Source: an uncultured Eubacterium sp. (GTDB taxonomy: Bacteria > Bacillota > Clostridia > Lachnospirales > Lachnospiraceae). From it: a DNA stretch of 14,751 bases. Shown piece by piece: positions 14,435 to 14,751 of this stretch. The number at the start of each line of letters is the position of its first letter. Position 1 is the first letter of the stretch. The stretch is taken from NCBI GenBank assembly GCA_900545725.1, contig URAI01000060.1:1-14751 (forward strand). The letters are read 5' to 3'. The position numbers and the translations under genes are program-made. A model generated the notes under the pieces. It saw only the letters and a list, made by a program, of their open reading frames with translations, ran no database searches and was not told the origin of the DNA.

Positions 14435-14751
14435 TTACTTTGTAAGTGCTAATGTTTCTCTTGCAATTGCAAGTTCTTCGTTAGTTGGAATTACGCAAAG
14501 CTTAACCTTTGAATCAGGTGTAGAAATAATTCCTTCAACACCACAAGCCTTCTCAGATGCTTCTTCATCAAGTTTAACACCAAGGAATCCAAGATACTTG
14601 CATACCATTGGTCTTAACCATGCTGCATTTTCACCAACACCTGCTGTAAATGTGATAGCATCTACACCGTTCATTGCTGCTGTATAAGAACCGATATACT
14701 TAGCTACTCTGTAAGCATAAGCTTCAAGTGTAACCTTAGCTACTTCATTGC
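14435..14751 (-). CDS. ackA: Acetate kinase, C-terminal part (cut by window edge)
   Basis: Acetate kinase makes ATP and acetate from acetyl phosphate in fermentation. Only the last 104 residues are inside the window; the reading frame stays open to 14751 and reads NEVAKVTLEAYAYRVAKYIG at the edge, so the ATG at 14674 is internal. The fragment holds the acetate-kinase motif FTAGVGENAA and the C-terminal TNEELAIARET. Ordinary full-length acetate kinases have about 400 residues, so roughly 300 are missing here. The gene upstream is often pta, which cannot be seen. Only a weak 4-bp hairpin with T5 (about 14406-14423) follows the stop, so termination is not clear. Next comes the separate yceD promoter. 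Confidence 0.94.
   Translation of the reverse strand, partial: NEVAKVTLEAYAYRVAKYIGSYTAAMNGVDAITFTAGVGENAAWLRPMVCKYLGFLGVKLDEEASEKACGVEGIISTPDSKVKLCVIPTNEELAIARETLALTK

Overview
The window is a chromosomal segment from a low-GC Firmicute. The protein sequences and gene order fit Clostridia, most likely Lachnospiraceae; this is an inference, because no rRNA or other species-level marker is present. Every convincing gene lies on the minus strand, so transcription runs from high to low coordinates. I describe the layout in that direction.

Right end (14751 to 13486): the C-terminal part of acetate kinase (ackA, cut by the window edge), then a strong consensus promoter, a hairpin-rich leader, the DUF177/YceD gene and rpmF (ribosomal protein L32, too short for most ORF lists). 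A clear intrinsic terminator closes the unit.

Middle (13460 to 9308): an accessory block. It holds a secreted protein built from about ten 22-residue aromatic repeats, an anti-sigma-factor-type kinase (HATPase) next to a STAS anti-sigma-factor antagonist, a strong terminator, and a Y-family translesion DNA polymerase coupled to a YolD-like protein. This block lies inside the otherwise familiar order ackA-yceD-rpmF-plsX-acpP-rnc-smc-ftsY.

Left-centre (9200 to 2171): plsX with its own promoter; acpP behind a leader crowded with dyad symmetries; then rnc, smc and ftsY, tightly packed and probably co-transcribed. These are housekeeping genes: phospholipid and fatty-acid synthesis, RNA processing, chromosome condensation and SRP-dependent membrane targeting.

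Left end (2040 to 1): ilvA (threonine ammonia-lyase) with its own promoter. Its stop codon lies in the edge of a 165-bp imperfect palindrome. Beyond that come an intrinsic terminator, an array of four 37-bp tandem repeats, and AT-rich sequence without a recognisable gene.

No CRISPR array, tRNA, rRNA, transposase or integrase was seen. The items most worth a second look are the accessory block, the palindrome at the ilvA stop, and the structured leaders of acpP and of yceD-rpmF.
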